Source: Phaeoceros laevis
Taxonomy: Eukaryota > Anthocerotophyta > Anthocerotopsida > Notothyladales
Assembly: GCA_049999765.1 (NCBI GenBank)
Contig: JBNGIQ010007628.1
Span: 24,383-88,382 of the forward strand
DNA: 64,000 bases
Reading direction: 5' to 3'
Within the stretch, counting starts at the first letter, position 1. The number at the start of each line of letters is the position of its first letter. Positions 11,528 to 23,016 of this stretch are shown one piece after another. Below the pieces are notes generated by a model. It was not told the origin of the DNA. It was given only the letters and a program-made list of their open reading frames with translations, and ran no database searches. The position numbers and the translations under genes were made by a program.

Positions 11528-13989
11528 ATGGCTATCAGCCGCTTGCAAGCAAATCCGTCGCTCCTTGACTTAGGCAGCTTAAAGCGCTACGTGAGCAAGC
11601 AAAAAGGAATGAGATCTTATCCTGCTGACATATACGATCCAAGCGAGTCCAAAAGGTACACGATTCTGCTGCCGACACTGAATTCTGAATCCTAGCCGAA
11701 CAGTATGTTACAGATTCATCACAACCATGTTGTTTGGACAGTATCCTCGCCACCCACAGGGTGGCCGGTTCTAAGGAGGATTGGCAGGTTGTTGGAAATT
11801 GGAAACAAGTCTTCGAGGAGGCAGAGCTGACCAGAGCTGTTGAAGTATTGGATTGCCTGGTGCAACGCAGTTTGTATGTTGACAGCTCGGTACTTTATGG
11901 TGTCCTGAAGAGGTGTATATTGCAAAAGGACCTGATTCTTGGCAGCCACGTTCATGCTCTTGCAGTGAAAAGTGGGTATGAGGCGAACGCATTTCTGGCC
12001 AACCACATCATTTGTATGTACGCTTCTTATGGAAGGTTGGAGGAAGCAAAGCAGGTCTTTGCCAAGGTTTCTGTACCAAGCCGTTACATGTGGGCCTCTA
12101 TCATTTTGGCACATGCACGACATGGGCAGCCTAAGCAGGCCATAGATCTCTATCTAAAAATGCGAGAGTCAACTGTGAAGCCAGACAATCACATATTTGT
12201 GGCCGTCCTTACAGCATGCGCCACAGCAAAGGATCTGTGGTCTGGCAGGAAGGTCCACAGTGATATGCTGCGGAATGTAAATATGCCAAATATTTTTGTT
12301 GCGAACTGCCTGGTAAATATGTACGCAAAGTGTGCAAGCTTAGACGATGCACGCAAAGTCTTTGACAATCTGCCAAGGAAGAATGTGGTGACATGGAATG
12401 CTATGCTGGCAGGATATACTCAAAATGGGCTCGGTCAAGAAGCCCTTTTTCTCTATGTAGATATGCAAAGGGAGGGAATAAATGTCGCTGATGCTGTCAC
12501 ATTTGTATCCTTGCTTCACGCATGTGCCAGTGTTGGAGCTGTACAGGAGGGAAGGAGGCTTCATGCGCAGATTCAAGAGAGACGATTGGAAGCTGATGTC
12601 GTTGTTGGCAATAGCTTGATCAACATGTATGCAAAATGCAGGAGCTTAGAAGACGCACGCGAAGTATTTAACAATCTGCCAACCAAAGATGTTGTGACCT
12701 GGAATGCTATGCTAGCGGGATATGCGCAGAATGGACTCGGTCCACAAGCCCTTGAGCTTTATGGGAGTATGCAACAGCAGGGTATCACCCTCGCTGACCC
12801 TGTTACGTTTGTATGCCTACTAGCAGCGTGTGCCACAGTTGGAGATTTGCACAAGGGAAAGCAACTTCATGCAGAGATTCAGCAGAGAGGACTGGAGGCT
12901 GATATGGTTGTTGGCACTTGCCTGGTGGACATGTATGGAAAGTGTGGGAGCTTAGAGGATGCACGCAGAGTGTTCGACAATCTGCCTAGCAGGGATGTGG
13001 TGACATGGACCGCCATGATTGCATCATATTCTCAGCAGGGGCTCGGTCAAGAAGCACTTGCTGTTTATGCGAGTATGCAACTGGAGGACACCATTCCAAC
13101 CGACACTGTCACATTTGTGTGCCTCCTGCAGGCTTGTGGCAGTGTTGCAGGATTGGAAAAGGGGAAAGAAATGCATGCTCTACTTTCGAGGATCGGACTT
13201 GACGCTACTGATGTATCTTTGGCAAACGCACTAGTTGACATGTACGGAAAATGTGGGAGCATGATTGATGCACAGCAGGTGTTCAATGCATCGCCTGCAA
13301 GAGACGTAGTAACATGGAGTGCATTAATTGCAGGATATGCACGCCAAGGAGAGAGTGACATCGTCTTTAATCTGTTTCAGAGAATGAGGCAGGAGGGCTT
13401 ACAGCCAAACGAGGTCACTCTTCTTGGTGTGCTCACTGCATGCAGTCATGTGGGTCTCCTGGAGAAGGGCCAGATGTACTTTGAGGCTATGACCGGAGAC
13501 TATGGCATCACTCCAACCATTGAGCACTACGGTTGCATAGTTGACCTTCTTGGACGTGCGGGCCAAGTGGAGAAAGCCGTGGAAATGGTGATGCTTACGC
13601 CTTTCCAAGCCCCCAGTGAGCTGTGGAGAAGTGTGCTAGGCGCTTGTCAAAAATGGAATAAGTTGGAGCTTGCAAAGCAGGCATTTGAACATGCAGTGAG
13701 GTTGGATGAAACTGATGCTGCAGTTTATATTTTGATGTCAAACATTTACTACGGTGCTCAAATGCAGGAGGCGGCAAAGCAGGTCCAGGCAACAAGAGTA
13801 AAAGCACGAGCATGGAAGAATCCAGGACAGAGCTGCTGGACTGATTGCAGAGGAAATGTGCAGACATTTGTGGTGGCGAATAGAGAACATGACGAATGGC
13901 ACCATGTGTCAACGAAGTTGGAGAACCTTTGTGTTAAAATGAAGGAGGAAGGATATATTGATCCTTCGTTGCAGGACATGTTCACCTGA
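11528..13989 (+). CDS. PLS-class PPR protein, E-type, no DYW domain
   Basis: The main exon (from about 11704 to 13989) has no ATG before the first repeats; a provisional first exon at 11528-11590 (MAISRLQANPSLLDL, ending at a GTGAGC donor) joins in phase 0. The product is about 780 residues with roughly 17 PPR motifs; near-identical units (LVDMYGKCGSLEDARRVFD, VVTWNAMLAGYAQNGLG) show recent repeat expansion. The C-terminus carries the E motif and a short E+ (KNPGQSCWTDCRGNVQTFV) and stops before any deaminase. The segment GNWKQVFEEAELTRAVEVL is clearly related to the corresponding part of the DYW gene at 36.5-39 kb, so the two are paralogues, but this copy lacks the PDF motif. Expected role: organelle RNA binding and editing or processing. 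Confidence 0.85.
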
Positions 13990-14082
13990 GAGTGACAAGG
14001 GAGCCTGATTGCGCATGCAATAAACAAGGGCACACACTGTGGTGCCGAAAATGCAGGCATTTTGTGTTGTCCGGGAAGTGCA

Positions 14083-14120
14083 CTGAGATCATGAATGGCT
14101 GCTGAGATCATGAATGGCTG
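14083..14120. repeat. 19-bp tandem duplication
   Basis: CTGAGATCATGAATGGCTG occurs twice in direct succession, immediately next to the left arm of a long inverted repeat. Confidence 0.85.
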
Positions 14121-14852
14121 ATCTGAAAAGATGGCAAGTCTTGATAACTGGTGCAAAGCTCAAGCTTGTAGACAGGTCCGTGCACTTGTGCACGGGAACC
14201 ACCCTAAAAGGGTTATCTCTCTCACACTGCGTCCTGGTGGTAGACGCCAACTTCCATGTCCCCATCATGCGGAAACTGTACCAAGGGAGAAAGCTGAAGG
14301 GGAGCCTGGCAACAAAGTTTTCCCGATAGTAAACTGAAGAAAGATGTAGCAAAGGAGGTGTTCAGCATGTGTGGTCTTCGTGGAATTTGTGACCTAAGCT
14401 GTTGACGGTCAGCTTTCCTGATTACTGTTCATTGCTTTCCAAAGAGCAAACAGCAATCAGGAAAGCTTCTTTGCCGGTGATGACAATCAGAGAGAGTTCA
14501 TGCAGGTGCTCATTTGATTCGACAGGCAGCTCCTGTCCAAAGCGGTCCACTTAAATCTTAACAATTCAGAATCTACTCCGTTAAGAACCCTCACCTGGTT
14601 GGCAACAGGAAACGAAATATGCAGGAGAATAGAATCTCAGTGCTGAAAACCTGTTTGAATGGGTCGTCATACTGTGATAGAGCTGTCTTTTTTCGCATCT
14701 CACAATATTAGGAGAAGTGAAGGAATGCAGGAAGCAATTCTGACTCATCCGACCATGGTGATTGATGTCTTTGGCTCGTACGAGGACCTGTCTACAAGCT
14801 TGATGTCTACAATCTTTGCACTAGTTATCAAGACGTGCCATCTTTTCTGAAG
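14121..14852. repeat. Inverted repeat, ~60-bp arms, 604-bp spacer
   Basis: Left arm 14121-14179 and right arm 14784-14852 are reverse complements of each other apart from a few substitutions and an 11-nt insertion in the right arm. Shared strings include GGACCTGTCTACAAGCTTGA and GTTATCAAGAC. The spacer has no transposase-like frame, so it could be a non-autonomous foldback element or an inverted duplication. Confidence 0.8.
14411..14467. repeat. Imperfect hairpin, ~28-bp stem
   Basis: The sequence AGCTTTCCTGATTACTGTT is followed within a few bases by its near-perfect reverse complement AACAGCAATCAGGAAAGCT. The stem is about 28 bp with a small loop and sits inside the spacer of the larger inverted repeat. 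Confidence 0.8.
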
Positions 14853-15208
14853 TCACTCAAGTCTAAGGAGGCCATAAATCATGTCCACCAGGGTGGATTT
14901 TATTGTACTACTGGATTCCAACCATGAGATAACCTTTCTCAAGTTTCTGGAGGTTCGTGAGGTGGTGGTGGTGGTAAACGTGTTTATTAAGCTGTTTTGG
15001 GAAGAGCCAATAGGAAATCGAAGCGAGTGGCTGTTAGAGGGGACACGACATAGCTATGGGGAGCTGTCACAACAGCACGACAAGAACGCGCTCTATAACT
15101 CCCGCTCTGGCGCTTTCCTGGTAGTAGCTCTTTGGAAGGCGGGCTGATGTTGGACGTGATGTGAGTGCGTTACGTCGTGTTGACTGACGAGATTTCACAG
15201 TGGCGCCG

Positions 15209-15402
15209 ACTATCGGGCAGACGTGGTGAGCTGAGAAGGTTGAGGCAAGGATACAGGTGATGGATGCAGCAGCTACGATAAAACCGAGCAAGTGATTGCT
15301 GTCTATCGGGCAGACGTCGTGAGTTGAGAAGGTTGAGCCAAGGATACAAGTGATGGATGCAGCGATGCAGCAGCCACGATAAAACCGAGCAAGTGATTGC
15401 TG
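15209..15402. repeat. ~95-bp tandem duplication upstream of the ABC gene
   Basis: Two adjacent copies (about 15209-15301 and 15302-15402) share ATCGGGCAGACGT, GAGAAGGTTGAG and ACGATAAAACCGAGCAAGTG. The second copy has an extra 9-nt unit (GATGCAGCA-like). It ends 16 bp before the ATG of the ABC ATPase, so it forms its proximal promoter or 5' UTR. Confidence 0.9.
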
Positions 15403-15418
15403 CGAGCATGCTGTTGCA

Positions 15419-17198
15419 ATGGCTGGAGAGTCCACCGTCGTCATCAACGAGCTGCAGTTCACCTACCCAGGGATCGATGGAGCACCGCCCCCCGGGGCTA
15501 AGCCTCTCATCCATGGCTTCTCTATGAGACTGTCAGCTGGGGATCGGTGCTTGCTCGTCGGTGCAAATGGAGCAGGTATTGCTCGGGCTTCTTTGCAGAT
15601 CTGAGCGTATTCGAGTCGTCTGTCCAAAGATTCACACGAGTTTGTGGTGGCATTGTTGCAGGAAAAACTACATTGCTGAAAATTATAGGGGGAAAGCACA
15701 TGGTGGACCCGGATATGGTTCGTGTGCTAGGCAAGTCCACATTCCATGACACAGCTCTTGTATCCAGTGGGAGTCTGTCCTATCTTGGAGGAGAGGCAAG
15801 TTGATCGTGGTTTGATCTCAGAGCAGTTTATGCACTACCTCTGCGAGCTGTTGCTTTTGTACGTTTTCAAGAGTGAAAGTCTGTGGATGGTGAGTGCGAT
15901 CCGTTCTTACCGTACGAAAAATAGGCAGGTTGGAGCAGTAAGCAATTCTGCTAGGAGGGAGAAACCTAGTTGTGGCCTCGATTGTTGTAAATATGTCAGT
16001 ACCTGTGGAAGATTGACTTACACTGTCAGTTGAATGTTTCTGATGCAGTGGAGAAGAGACGTAGCCTTTGCTGGCTTTGATGTACCCCTTCAAATGGATG
16101 TGCTTGCCGAGAAGATGATCTTTGGTGTACAAGGCATTGATCCTGCAAGAAGGAAACGTCTCATTGAAGTAAGTGAATAGGCTTCTTGTTGAAGTGAGTA
16201 ACGAGCAACATGCTTACCAGTAATTCTAGACTTGGTTATAGTGCATTGGCCTCATGGACCTTGGTTGCCTTTGGCTAGGTTCTGGACATAGACCTCACAT
16301 GGCGACTGCACAAGGTGTCAGATGGGCAGAGAAGGAGAGTACAAATTTGCATGGGTCTGCTCAGGCCTTTCAAGGTTTTCTTCTTTCTCACTTCTTTGTA
16401 TGGGAGGAGACCTACAGGGTTGAAAAGGTCGCCACTTTCGATGGGCCTTTTTATCTAACTCGGACTGTCAACCATTTCTGAACCAGGTGTATACATGTGT
16501 GGCAGGTCTTATTACTGGATGAGATCACTGTTGACTTAGACGTGTTAGCAAGAGCCGACCTTTTGGCATTTCTGACTTCTGAATGCGAAGAAAGGGGAGC
16601 AACGATCATCTACGCAACTCACATTTTCGATGGTCTGGAGTCATGGCCGACCCACATTGTAAGTTGGTCTCTTGTGTCACAACGCAATTCACTGTGTTGA
16701 ACCACGTAGTGCAGCCAGAGTGTTACTAATCCATGAACTGCAGGCCTTTGTAGCAAATGGTACTCTCCAATTTGCAAAACCTGTTGCGGAAATACAAGAG
16801 CTGAAGCAGCTTACTTTAATGGCAAGTGGTCCGGCAGTCTCAGTAAACCTTCCTGGATCTGCTTGATGTTTAATATATATTTTTCTAGATGTCCAGAAAA
16901 TGTAGTATGCAGTGTTTGTGCTCTAGTTCTTGGTCAGTCTATTGATACATCGGTTGTTACACAGAGGACCGTTGAAGCTTGGCTTAGAAAGAACCTTGAG
17001 GAACAAAGGAAAAGAAGAAAGGAGCGACTAGCTGCAGGCTTACCTGAGCGGGAAGGGCAAGTGATAGGCAGCCGTGTCGCTGGAGGCCCAGCACGTTCAG
17101 CCGTGATGAACAATGGTTGGGCTGGGGGCAGGATGCATTCTACCCAGGCAGGAGAGAAGGAATACGAATTTGGCCGCAACAAGGCAGCATGGCTGTAG
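15419..17198 (+). CDS. Soluble ABC ATPase of the ABCI19/20/21 type
   Basis: Seven exons (15419-15575, 15662-15795, 16049-16168, 16279-16374, 16506-16658, 16744-16842, 16965-17198) give 330 residues with one ABC domain and no membrane segments. Walker A is [12 protein letters not shown] across exons 1-2, the signature is [10 protein letters not shown] in exon 4, Walker B is [12 protein letters not shown] in exon 5, and the switch His is in YATHIFDG. The strings SYLGGE and [12 protein letters not shown] match the plant ABCI20/21 subfamily, soluble ER-associated proteins linked to cytokinin responses in Arabidopsis. Intron 2 begins with GC (GAG|GCAAGT) instead of GT; every nearby GT gives a stop or a wrong frame. 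The end of exon 6 is less certain (GTAAAC used; a GC donor slightly upstream also keeps frame). The C-terminal 78 residues are basic, helical and Gly-rich. Confidence 0.93.
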
Positions 17199-17314
17199 AC
17201 TTTACCCCATTTTACCCACATCCAAATGAAACATTCATTGGCTTTCTCTTGTGAGACCAAGTAGATCTGTGGAGCGTAGACAACTAAACAAATTTTTTGA
17301 AAGCGCATACTTAA

Positions 17315-17961
17315 TCACCACTCTTCCTCTCGATTAACTCTCTGAAAGAGGAGAACTGTGATGAGGAGAACGAAGAATGAAACTAGCTCTATTATCATAG
17401 CCCCAGATGTGATGAGCCCTGCATGCCGCAAAATGACTGGTATTGCAATGCTGCCAACGGCAGAAAATCCCGTCAAGAATTTTGCAGCGTCCGCCCAGCT
17501 GCACAACATCGCAGAACTGTGTTGAGGTCTCCGCTCATTCCTGCAACCAGGTTGACAGTACGAAAGAGGGCACTTACTCTGAATCTTCACCAGCGCTGAT
17601 GAAGTCTGTGTTGGAGCCTCCCCCGAAAAATAGGCAGGGCATTGGCACCATTACGTACATAAGAGCTGCACAAGCCAAGCAAATGACGTGAATGCACTCA
17701 CAAGACAAGCACTTAACCTGTAAATGAACAAAGGGCGTAGTGCACCTGTTAGCATTGGCCACCAGTTGTTGTACAGAGCGCAACCCTGAAAAAGCGAAGA
17801 GCACATTAACGCTCTGAAAGACGTACTTCGGAGCCAAAAAGCGAGAAATTGGTGCCACGTACCAGAATCTGCATAAGAATGCCAACAGAAAAAAGGAACG
17901 CCAACCCTGCGAGCCTGCATGGGCCGAAGCAAGCACGGGCGTAAGCTTCCCAGTCCGCCAT
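17315..17961 (-). CDS. VPS55: VPS55 endosomal membrane protein
   Basis: Four exons on the minus strand (17863-17961, 17746-17785, 17578-17665, 17315-17498) encode 136 residues with four hydrophobic segments, the size of VPS55/OB-RGRP (LEPROT) proteins. Key strings are ILMQILGCALYNNWWPML, PMPCLFFGG, WADAAKFLTGFSAVGS and IPVILRHAGLI. In plants VPS55 works with VPS68-like partners in late-endosome-to-vacuole sorting. The N-terminus MADWEAYARACF fits the plant form. It is convergent with the ABC ATPase, only 116 bp between stop codons, so their 3' UTRs probably overlap. Confidence 0.95.
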
Positions 17962-19156
17962 GTTCCTCAAAATCGTTACATGCAGCCAGTAGCCTCAACC
18001 TAGGGGAAGTAGCTCACACTGTTAATTCCAACGTTGCACCAGAGCCAACGCCACACCATTACCGCGTATCCGCACATGAACAAACCACAATATCCACATG
18101 ATTAGGCCAGCATGAACACTCAAACCAGCCGGTCCACCCATCTTCTCTCTGCTATTCTACAGGATGCTAGCTGTTGGACGACCACCGGCTGCTGCCAAAT
18201 TCCCGAGTCCTTAATCGGAGGCAGCCAAGCATCATACTCTAATTCATACGCCTTGGAGCAGATGACAGCACCTTGAATAGACATCGCCATGATATGGTGC
18301 AGCTAGAAGCCCTTGAACCGCTGCTGCGTAGGTCCAACCCTCACCATCCACCTCACCCGGAGATGTGATTGTAGGGCTTGAACGTTACACTATTTTCCCG
18401 GTAAGTTACACTGTTTTCCTCGTTGCACAGTTGCACTGTTTTGCAAGTCAAGTCGACACGTATGCAAGTTATTGACGGTCATACGCAAACCAAGTTGCAG
18501 GTAAACTAGGGTGGGATGTCTGTGTGTCTTTTATTCCTTGACAACCCGGCAAGGTCACAAGACGGATGGCTTGAATCAGCATAGCTTGGACTACTTTATA
18601 TAATTGATCATAGTATGCACTGCGTATTACATTGCTTACTTCAGGAAGAGTCAGGAACATATCAAGCGACGTGTCTTTCACCATTTGCAAGGAAAAGCCC
18701 ACAGGGCAGGGAAGTCTTGCGCCATTGCGCCTCCTGAACTTTCAACGGTTTGAATAAGAAGATGGATCACAAAACCGAAGCTAATCTGATCATTCTTGTG
18801 AAGTCTTCGTCACTTGTAATGTCAACTGGGTACTGTAGCCCCGAAAGACAAGCGGACGATGCTCACGGGTTCAACAGGTGTAGCTAACGTCAGCTGTAGA
18901 ACAGATAGAACCCCCGGCGATGAGCATAAATAGCTACAGAGGCCTTCAACGGGCATACTCAAGGTCCCAGGCTCATATATATTGAAGGCCCGGTTCCCTG
19001 TGCTACCTTGAAATTGAGCAGGAAAAGCCTGTTCAGGTTTCCTGCAGGAGGATCAATAGCTGGAGCCCTCCATAAGGACTGGTAAGGACCGTCAGGCCAG
19101 GTCGAATGCTGATTGTGTTGAACTCCTGCCGCGATGAACTCATTCTCTGACGAGTC
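17962..19156. other. Intergenic, no supported gene
   Basis: The 1.2 kb contains the VPS55 promoter and the 3' flank of the dehydrogenase gene. A short run of related units (TTACACTATTTTCC, TTACACTGTTTTCC, TTGCACTGTTTTGC) lies at about 18385-18445. Nothing coding is supported. Confidence 0.5.
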
Positions 19157-20613
19157 TCACGGGACCACACCCAGCTCTTTGAGCCAAGCTGTATGCAGCG
19201 GCGCTGGATCAGCTCCTCCTCTCCTGATACTCTTCTCAGATATTGAGTAAAACCAACCATTCCTCCATTTGAACTGCACAGCACACCAAAAGCATGTGAT
19301 GAGTATGACTGGCTAGTGCTATCCCTAGATCCTCCAAGGTGGTCCAGCAAGCTGCAAACGTGTCTTCTAACCTCTTTAACAGCTGTGGGAAAATGCGCAA
19401 CAGATCGGGCGTATGCACAAAGTCGTTCTTCCAGGCCGGAATTGAATCTGATTCTCTTTTCCGAGGAGGCTGCCCCAGCCAGCTCCCCTATAAGCTTTTC
19501 AACCTGCACAAGCTCAAGATACAATATCTAAACACATGGCCGCTGAATCATTCAACAAAGACATGCAATCACAAACCGTGTACATTCATTGCCTGCCCCA
19601 TGTCCTGACCAGAACCAGTTAGACAGGGAAGGCGTAAGTGTTGCACTTCAGCACCTCACCTCAGTACGGTGACTCTTCTCCACCTCGCCAACAGTAGCAC
19701 GATGCCTGGCTCCAACCAGCATGAAGGCACAAAGCCAGATCAGTTTCTCCAGCATCGCCTTTTGAAACTCCTCGCCTTCCAGGACCTGCGGAAAGTGCAT
19801 GGCGCAAACAAATTTTGAGGAGATGGCACCCAACGAATTTAACAGGCAGTGCTGCACACTATCGGAAGGGCTGACCTTGCATGAAAGTCCCGAGGAATGC
19901 AGTCGTGCTGCCACAGCCGAGGCCCATCTCCCAGACACTGCAGTGAGCCCTTCGGGGTTGGCGTCCGTCTTTCCATCAGTGGGAAGGTCTCCAAGCTTGG
20001 CGACGGCAAAGTAGGCGAGAACCTGGGTGGCCTCCGCCAAGCCTCTGCTCTCCAGCCACGGCTCCAGCATTCCATTCTGAATGAACACCAAGTCTGTTGC
20101 ACGTCTCAGAATCTACCACCTCCATGGCCACAGCACCAGCAAGCAACAGGTCACCGCTCCTTCCAAACAAGCATGCCCTGTCATGATGGAACCTCCCGCT
20201 GACCGCCACAAAGCCAAGAGCTCGGCCTGCTCACCAGCTCGCCGCGGTACCGGAGTCGCTTCCACCACTGCGTCAAGATCATCGTTGCGGGTGCACACAA
20301 AGATGGGACCTGCAGCATCCTCTGGCACCGATTGCCCCCGCCGCAGAAGCACGTCCTGGCCCGATCCCATGGCCACCAGCGCCTGCCCCATGCGACCCGC
20401 CCCGACCACCACCGCGGGCACCACCTCCGTCTTCATCCCTGGCCGTACCGTTTCCACGACCGCCCTGACCCGACCCGAGCAGCAGCCACCAACCCGCAGT
20501 GATGAGGAGCATAGGGCGATGTTTGCCATAGCTCCAGCGGCCATTGCCAGTCTCACGCCACAAAAACCCAGAAACAGAGCTGATGACGTGCCTTTTCTAA
20601 TTCCGAAATTCAA
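19157..20613 (-). CDS. Ketopantoate-reductase-like NAD(P)-binding protein, probably plastid
   Basis: Four exons on the minus strand (20235-20613, 19660-20093, 19372-19503, 19157-19273) give 353 residues, or 330 if translation starts at the second ATG (20544), which begins the more transit-like MAAGAMANIALCSSSLRVGG. A Rossmann nucleotide-binding loop GAGRMGQAL follows at the start of the mature part, and VFIQNGML matches the Q-N-G element of the ApbA/PanE (2-dehydropantoate 2-reductase) superfamily. The remainder is helical, as in the 6-phosphogluconate-dehydrogenase-like C-terminal domain, ending in WRNGWFYSISEK and HTAWLKELGVVP. Substrate unknown: conserved plant members of this group are not proven to make pantoate. 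All introns are GT-AG. Confidence 0.8.
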
Positions 20614-20975
20614 TCCACTGCGAGTTAGGTGACCACGAATGAACTATCCACCACCTGTGCGCATCTCATCAGCCCTTACTCCAGTCCAGCTCTAGCTATT
20701 TAGACTCGCTGCGCTAGCCATAGTCAGAATCGAGCAGACCCTGATTTGTGCCCCCAAGAATTCGACAAATGAGCAAAAGCGTGGGGAAGGATTGAATGAT
20801 TCCGAAGGAATGAAGTTTATTGGGTCGAGGACTCGAGGACGCCACCGGACGTCACGAAGTGGGAAATGGCTAATTTAGTAATTCGAGTAAGGCCTCCAAG
20901 TTTATAGATTCTTGCACTAAACACAGCCTCTTATTAGCTACCATGTTCTCGCCTCTTGCCTCAGTCGATTGATAG

Positions 20976-22060
20976 ACATACCTTGTGTTGCACATCTCTT
21001 GAAGAGCACGTTGAAGCCCTCGGTGAGCAGCTGGTTTCAATCACAACACAGAAAGAGGTGCTGAGCAGAACGGACACTGAACAACTGCGAACAAAGTAAG
21101 TCCCCTGCTTGGCTTTCCTTTTGTGCTGTTTACGTGCATTCGCCTTGCCCTGCTCTTGCAATGTTTGGCTGTGGATTGCAGAAGGGAGGTTTCCTTTTTT
21201 CTGCAGCTCACAAAAACCACCCTACATAGCATCGAGCCGCGAAAGAAAGGCTTTGTCTCTGGCAGGCAGTATCCTTTTCCGAAGGACGTGGACGCTCTGT
21301 GCAGTTTGTGTAGAAGAAAGGAAAAGTGTTCAGCTTAATTCTTTGCAGGCATAATGCTGGGCAAAGATAGACAAAAAAATTCAAACAAGAGCGACCACGT
21401 CCTTTACAAGGAATGTTCAGTGCCGTGCAGTGCAGAGACAGTGGCAGTGAGTTCCTCCACCAGAGAAGATGTGAGTCTAAAAAATTGGTCAGCATACCAC
21501 TGCAAGTTAGTCTGAACTTCAATCGTCAGGACTCTCCTTTCAGGTGGAAGCCCGCATGGAACTAGCACTTCTTGCAACCATTCTATCATTTGAACCGGCA
21601 AATCTTCGCCTTCTACTTGACTGGTGAGCCCTAAATGCACAAGGCACAGCTGCGAACCAGACCCCACATTGGGGTGCTTCTGCTGCTCCAGCGACCCCCC
21701 ATTGTTCTTCAGGCCAGCAGAGAGAGACAAAACGATGCACGAATTCTCGGTGTCGCAGTGTATAAGGGCGAGCGAGCGTGGCAACCCAGGCCCGGATTTC
21801 TTGCTCTACTTTCGCCGTTGTAATTTTTCTTTTGGAGTGACCTTTCACATTTCACCTCATTATCTTTGTGAGTAACGACCCTTCCGAGGGTGCTCTAGAT
21901 CTTGTCGAGCATCAGCTGATTGCTGCTGGACCCGGGCCTATAGGAGAGTGATGGCTAGAGCTGGTCCTTTGCAGGTCAGCCTTGAACCCTTGGCCCCGAC
22001 TCCAATTATATGTCCTGGAAGCCAGGATTCGACATGCGAGAGGTTGGCATGCACATTCAT
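20976..22060 (+). CDS. Partial, unrecognised gene (exons on plus strand)
   Basis: Several plus-strand stretches behave as exons. 20976-21095 (after a GATAG acceptor, before GTAAGT) encodes a coiled-coil-like segment, SLEEHVEALGEQLVSITTQK. 21182 onward continues in phase but soon meets a stop. 21357-21470 ends at GAT|GTGAGT. 21544-21625 encodes EARMELALLATILSFEPAN and ends at a GTGAGC donor. A last piece after a TTTGCAG at about 21971 reads in phase for some 30 codons to a stop. I cannot name the family, find the start, or join every piece, so this could be a real small gene or a decaying fragment. It is divergent from the dehydrogenase gene. Confidence 0.4.
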
Positions 22061-22104
22061 GACTGGTTTCTTTCCCATCCATGACTGGTTTCTTACCCAT
22101 CCAT
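22058..22104. repeat. Short tandem repeat, 21-24 bp unit
   Basis: CATGACTGGTTTCTTTCCCATC is followed directly by CATGACTGGTTTCTTACCCATC and then a further partial CATGAC. Confidence 0.8.
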
Positions 22105-22529
22105 GACAAGTATCTCAGCTGCCAGAGTCGAGGCCTGCGTCACTTGTGCTACGTTCAGCGAATACTACAGTAGGCAAGCAAACACAACACAGGTGATCCT
22201 GAGGAGATGGAAGCTTTGCGGCTGCCTTTTTCCAGTTAGAACTGGCAGCCACATTGGCTGGCTTGTAACCATGCATGTAGTTGCCCTCAGAAACTTACAA
22301 GTATATCTGAAAAGAGCTACTTCTTTCTGAAGTAGTCTGCTGCTGCTGCTCGTCCTACTCCCCTGGACAGTGCTGTTGCTGGTCATCTTTCAGGGGAATG
22401 TGTGGTCGGCTTCTGGCATGGAGCCATGGACACACTTACCACCACAGTTGCTAGCTAGCTTTCTTCCGCGACTTCTTTTCTGTCATCTCACCTTCGTCCA
22501 CTTGCCATTACTTTGTCATATTCCTTTGT

Positions 22530-22648
22530 AAGCAATGTGGGCTGCTTAGAGGACGCTGACAATATTAATTAATGCCGAAAGAGCAGCACATTACAGTACA
22601 TTGACATCTCAGTAACGGCATCCTCTAAGCCGCCCACATTGCTGACAG
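22530..22648. repeat. Inverted repeat around GCAATGTGGGCTGCTTAGAG
   Basis: GCAATGTGGGCTGCTTAGAG at about 22533-22552 is mirrored by CTCTAAGCCGCCCACATTGC at about 22624-22643. A direct relative of the left arm (CCAATGTGGGCTGCTAAGAG) also occurs at about 23497-23516, so the arm belongs to a local repeat family. Confidence 0.75.
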
Positions 22649-22739
22649 ATATCAAATTGAACTCCTTTTTTGGGCAGCTCCATAAAACACTCAGGGAGCA
22701 GCAACTCCGCTGATTAGATCATTAGAGCTAGATACCATA

Positions 22740-22935
22740 ATTTCTACGCATATCCACCAAGCATGCATGCGCAGTTTCCTGAAACTCCCATTTTCTGGAA
22801 TTTGGCAAACAAGTTGGTTTTCCTGTGAAATTTGCACTGGCTTGTAGCAAGCATACGACATGCATACTTGTAACAAGGTGAAAGTTTCAATGTAACAAAG
22901 TTTTAGAATTGTCAAACAAGTTCAAGACTTTCCCT
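22740..22935. repeat. Dispersed repeat, copy 1
   Basis: This stretch (CATATCCACCAAGCATGC, AACTCCCATTTTCTGGAATT, GCATACTTGTAACAAGGTGA) is related over most of its length to 30955-31105. The copies are in the same orientation with small insertions and deletions. No coding capacity; probably a fragment of an unrecognised transposable element. Confidence 0.75.
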
Positions 22936-23016
22936 GATTGAATCCAGTCAACTAAGAGTTGCCAAGAACACGAATTAATTATTAGGAAGTTTACAGACCT
23001 TTGGCAAGAACTTCAA

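Larger units (their letters stand above)
13990..15208. other. Gene-free stretch with repeats
   Basis: Apart from the 19-bp duplication, the inverted repeat and the hairpin listed separately, nothing coding is supported in this 1.2 kb. Confidence 0.5.

Noticed and set aside
16818-16842. A second GC donor (ATG|GCAAGT) in the ABC ATPase gene
   Set aside because: A normal GTAAAC donor 24 bp downstream also keeps the frame, so the GC donor is not needed.
21404-21848. Minus-strand open frames of 126 and 102 codons
   Set aside because: The plus strand over the same bases has exon-like segments with proper splice sites and better residue composition; the minus frames look like shadows.
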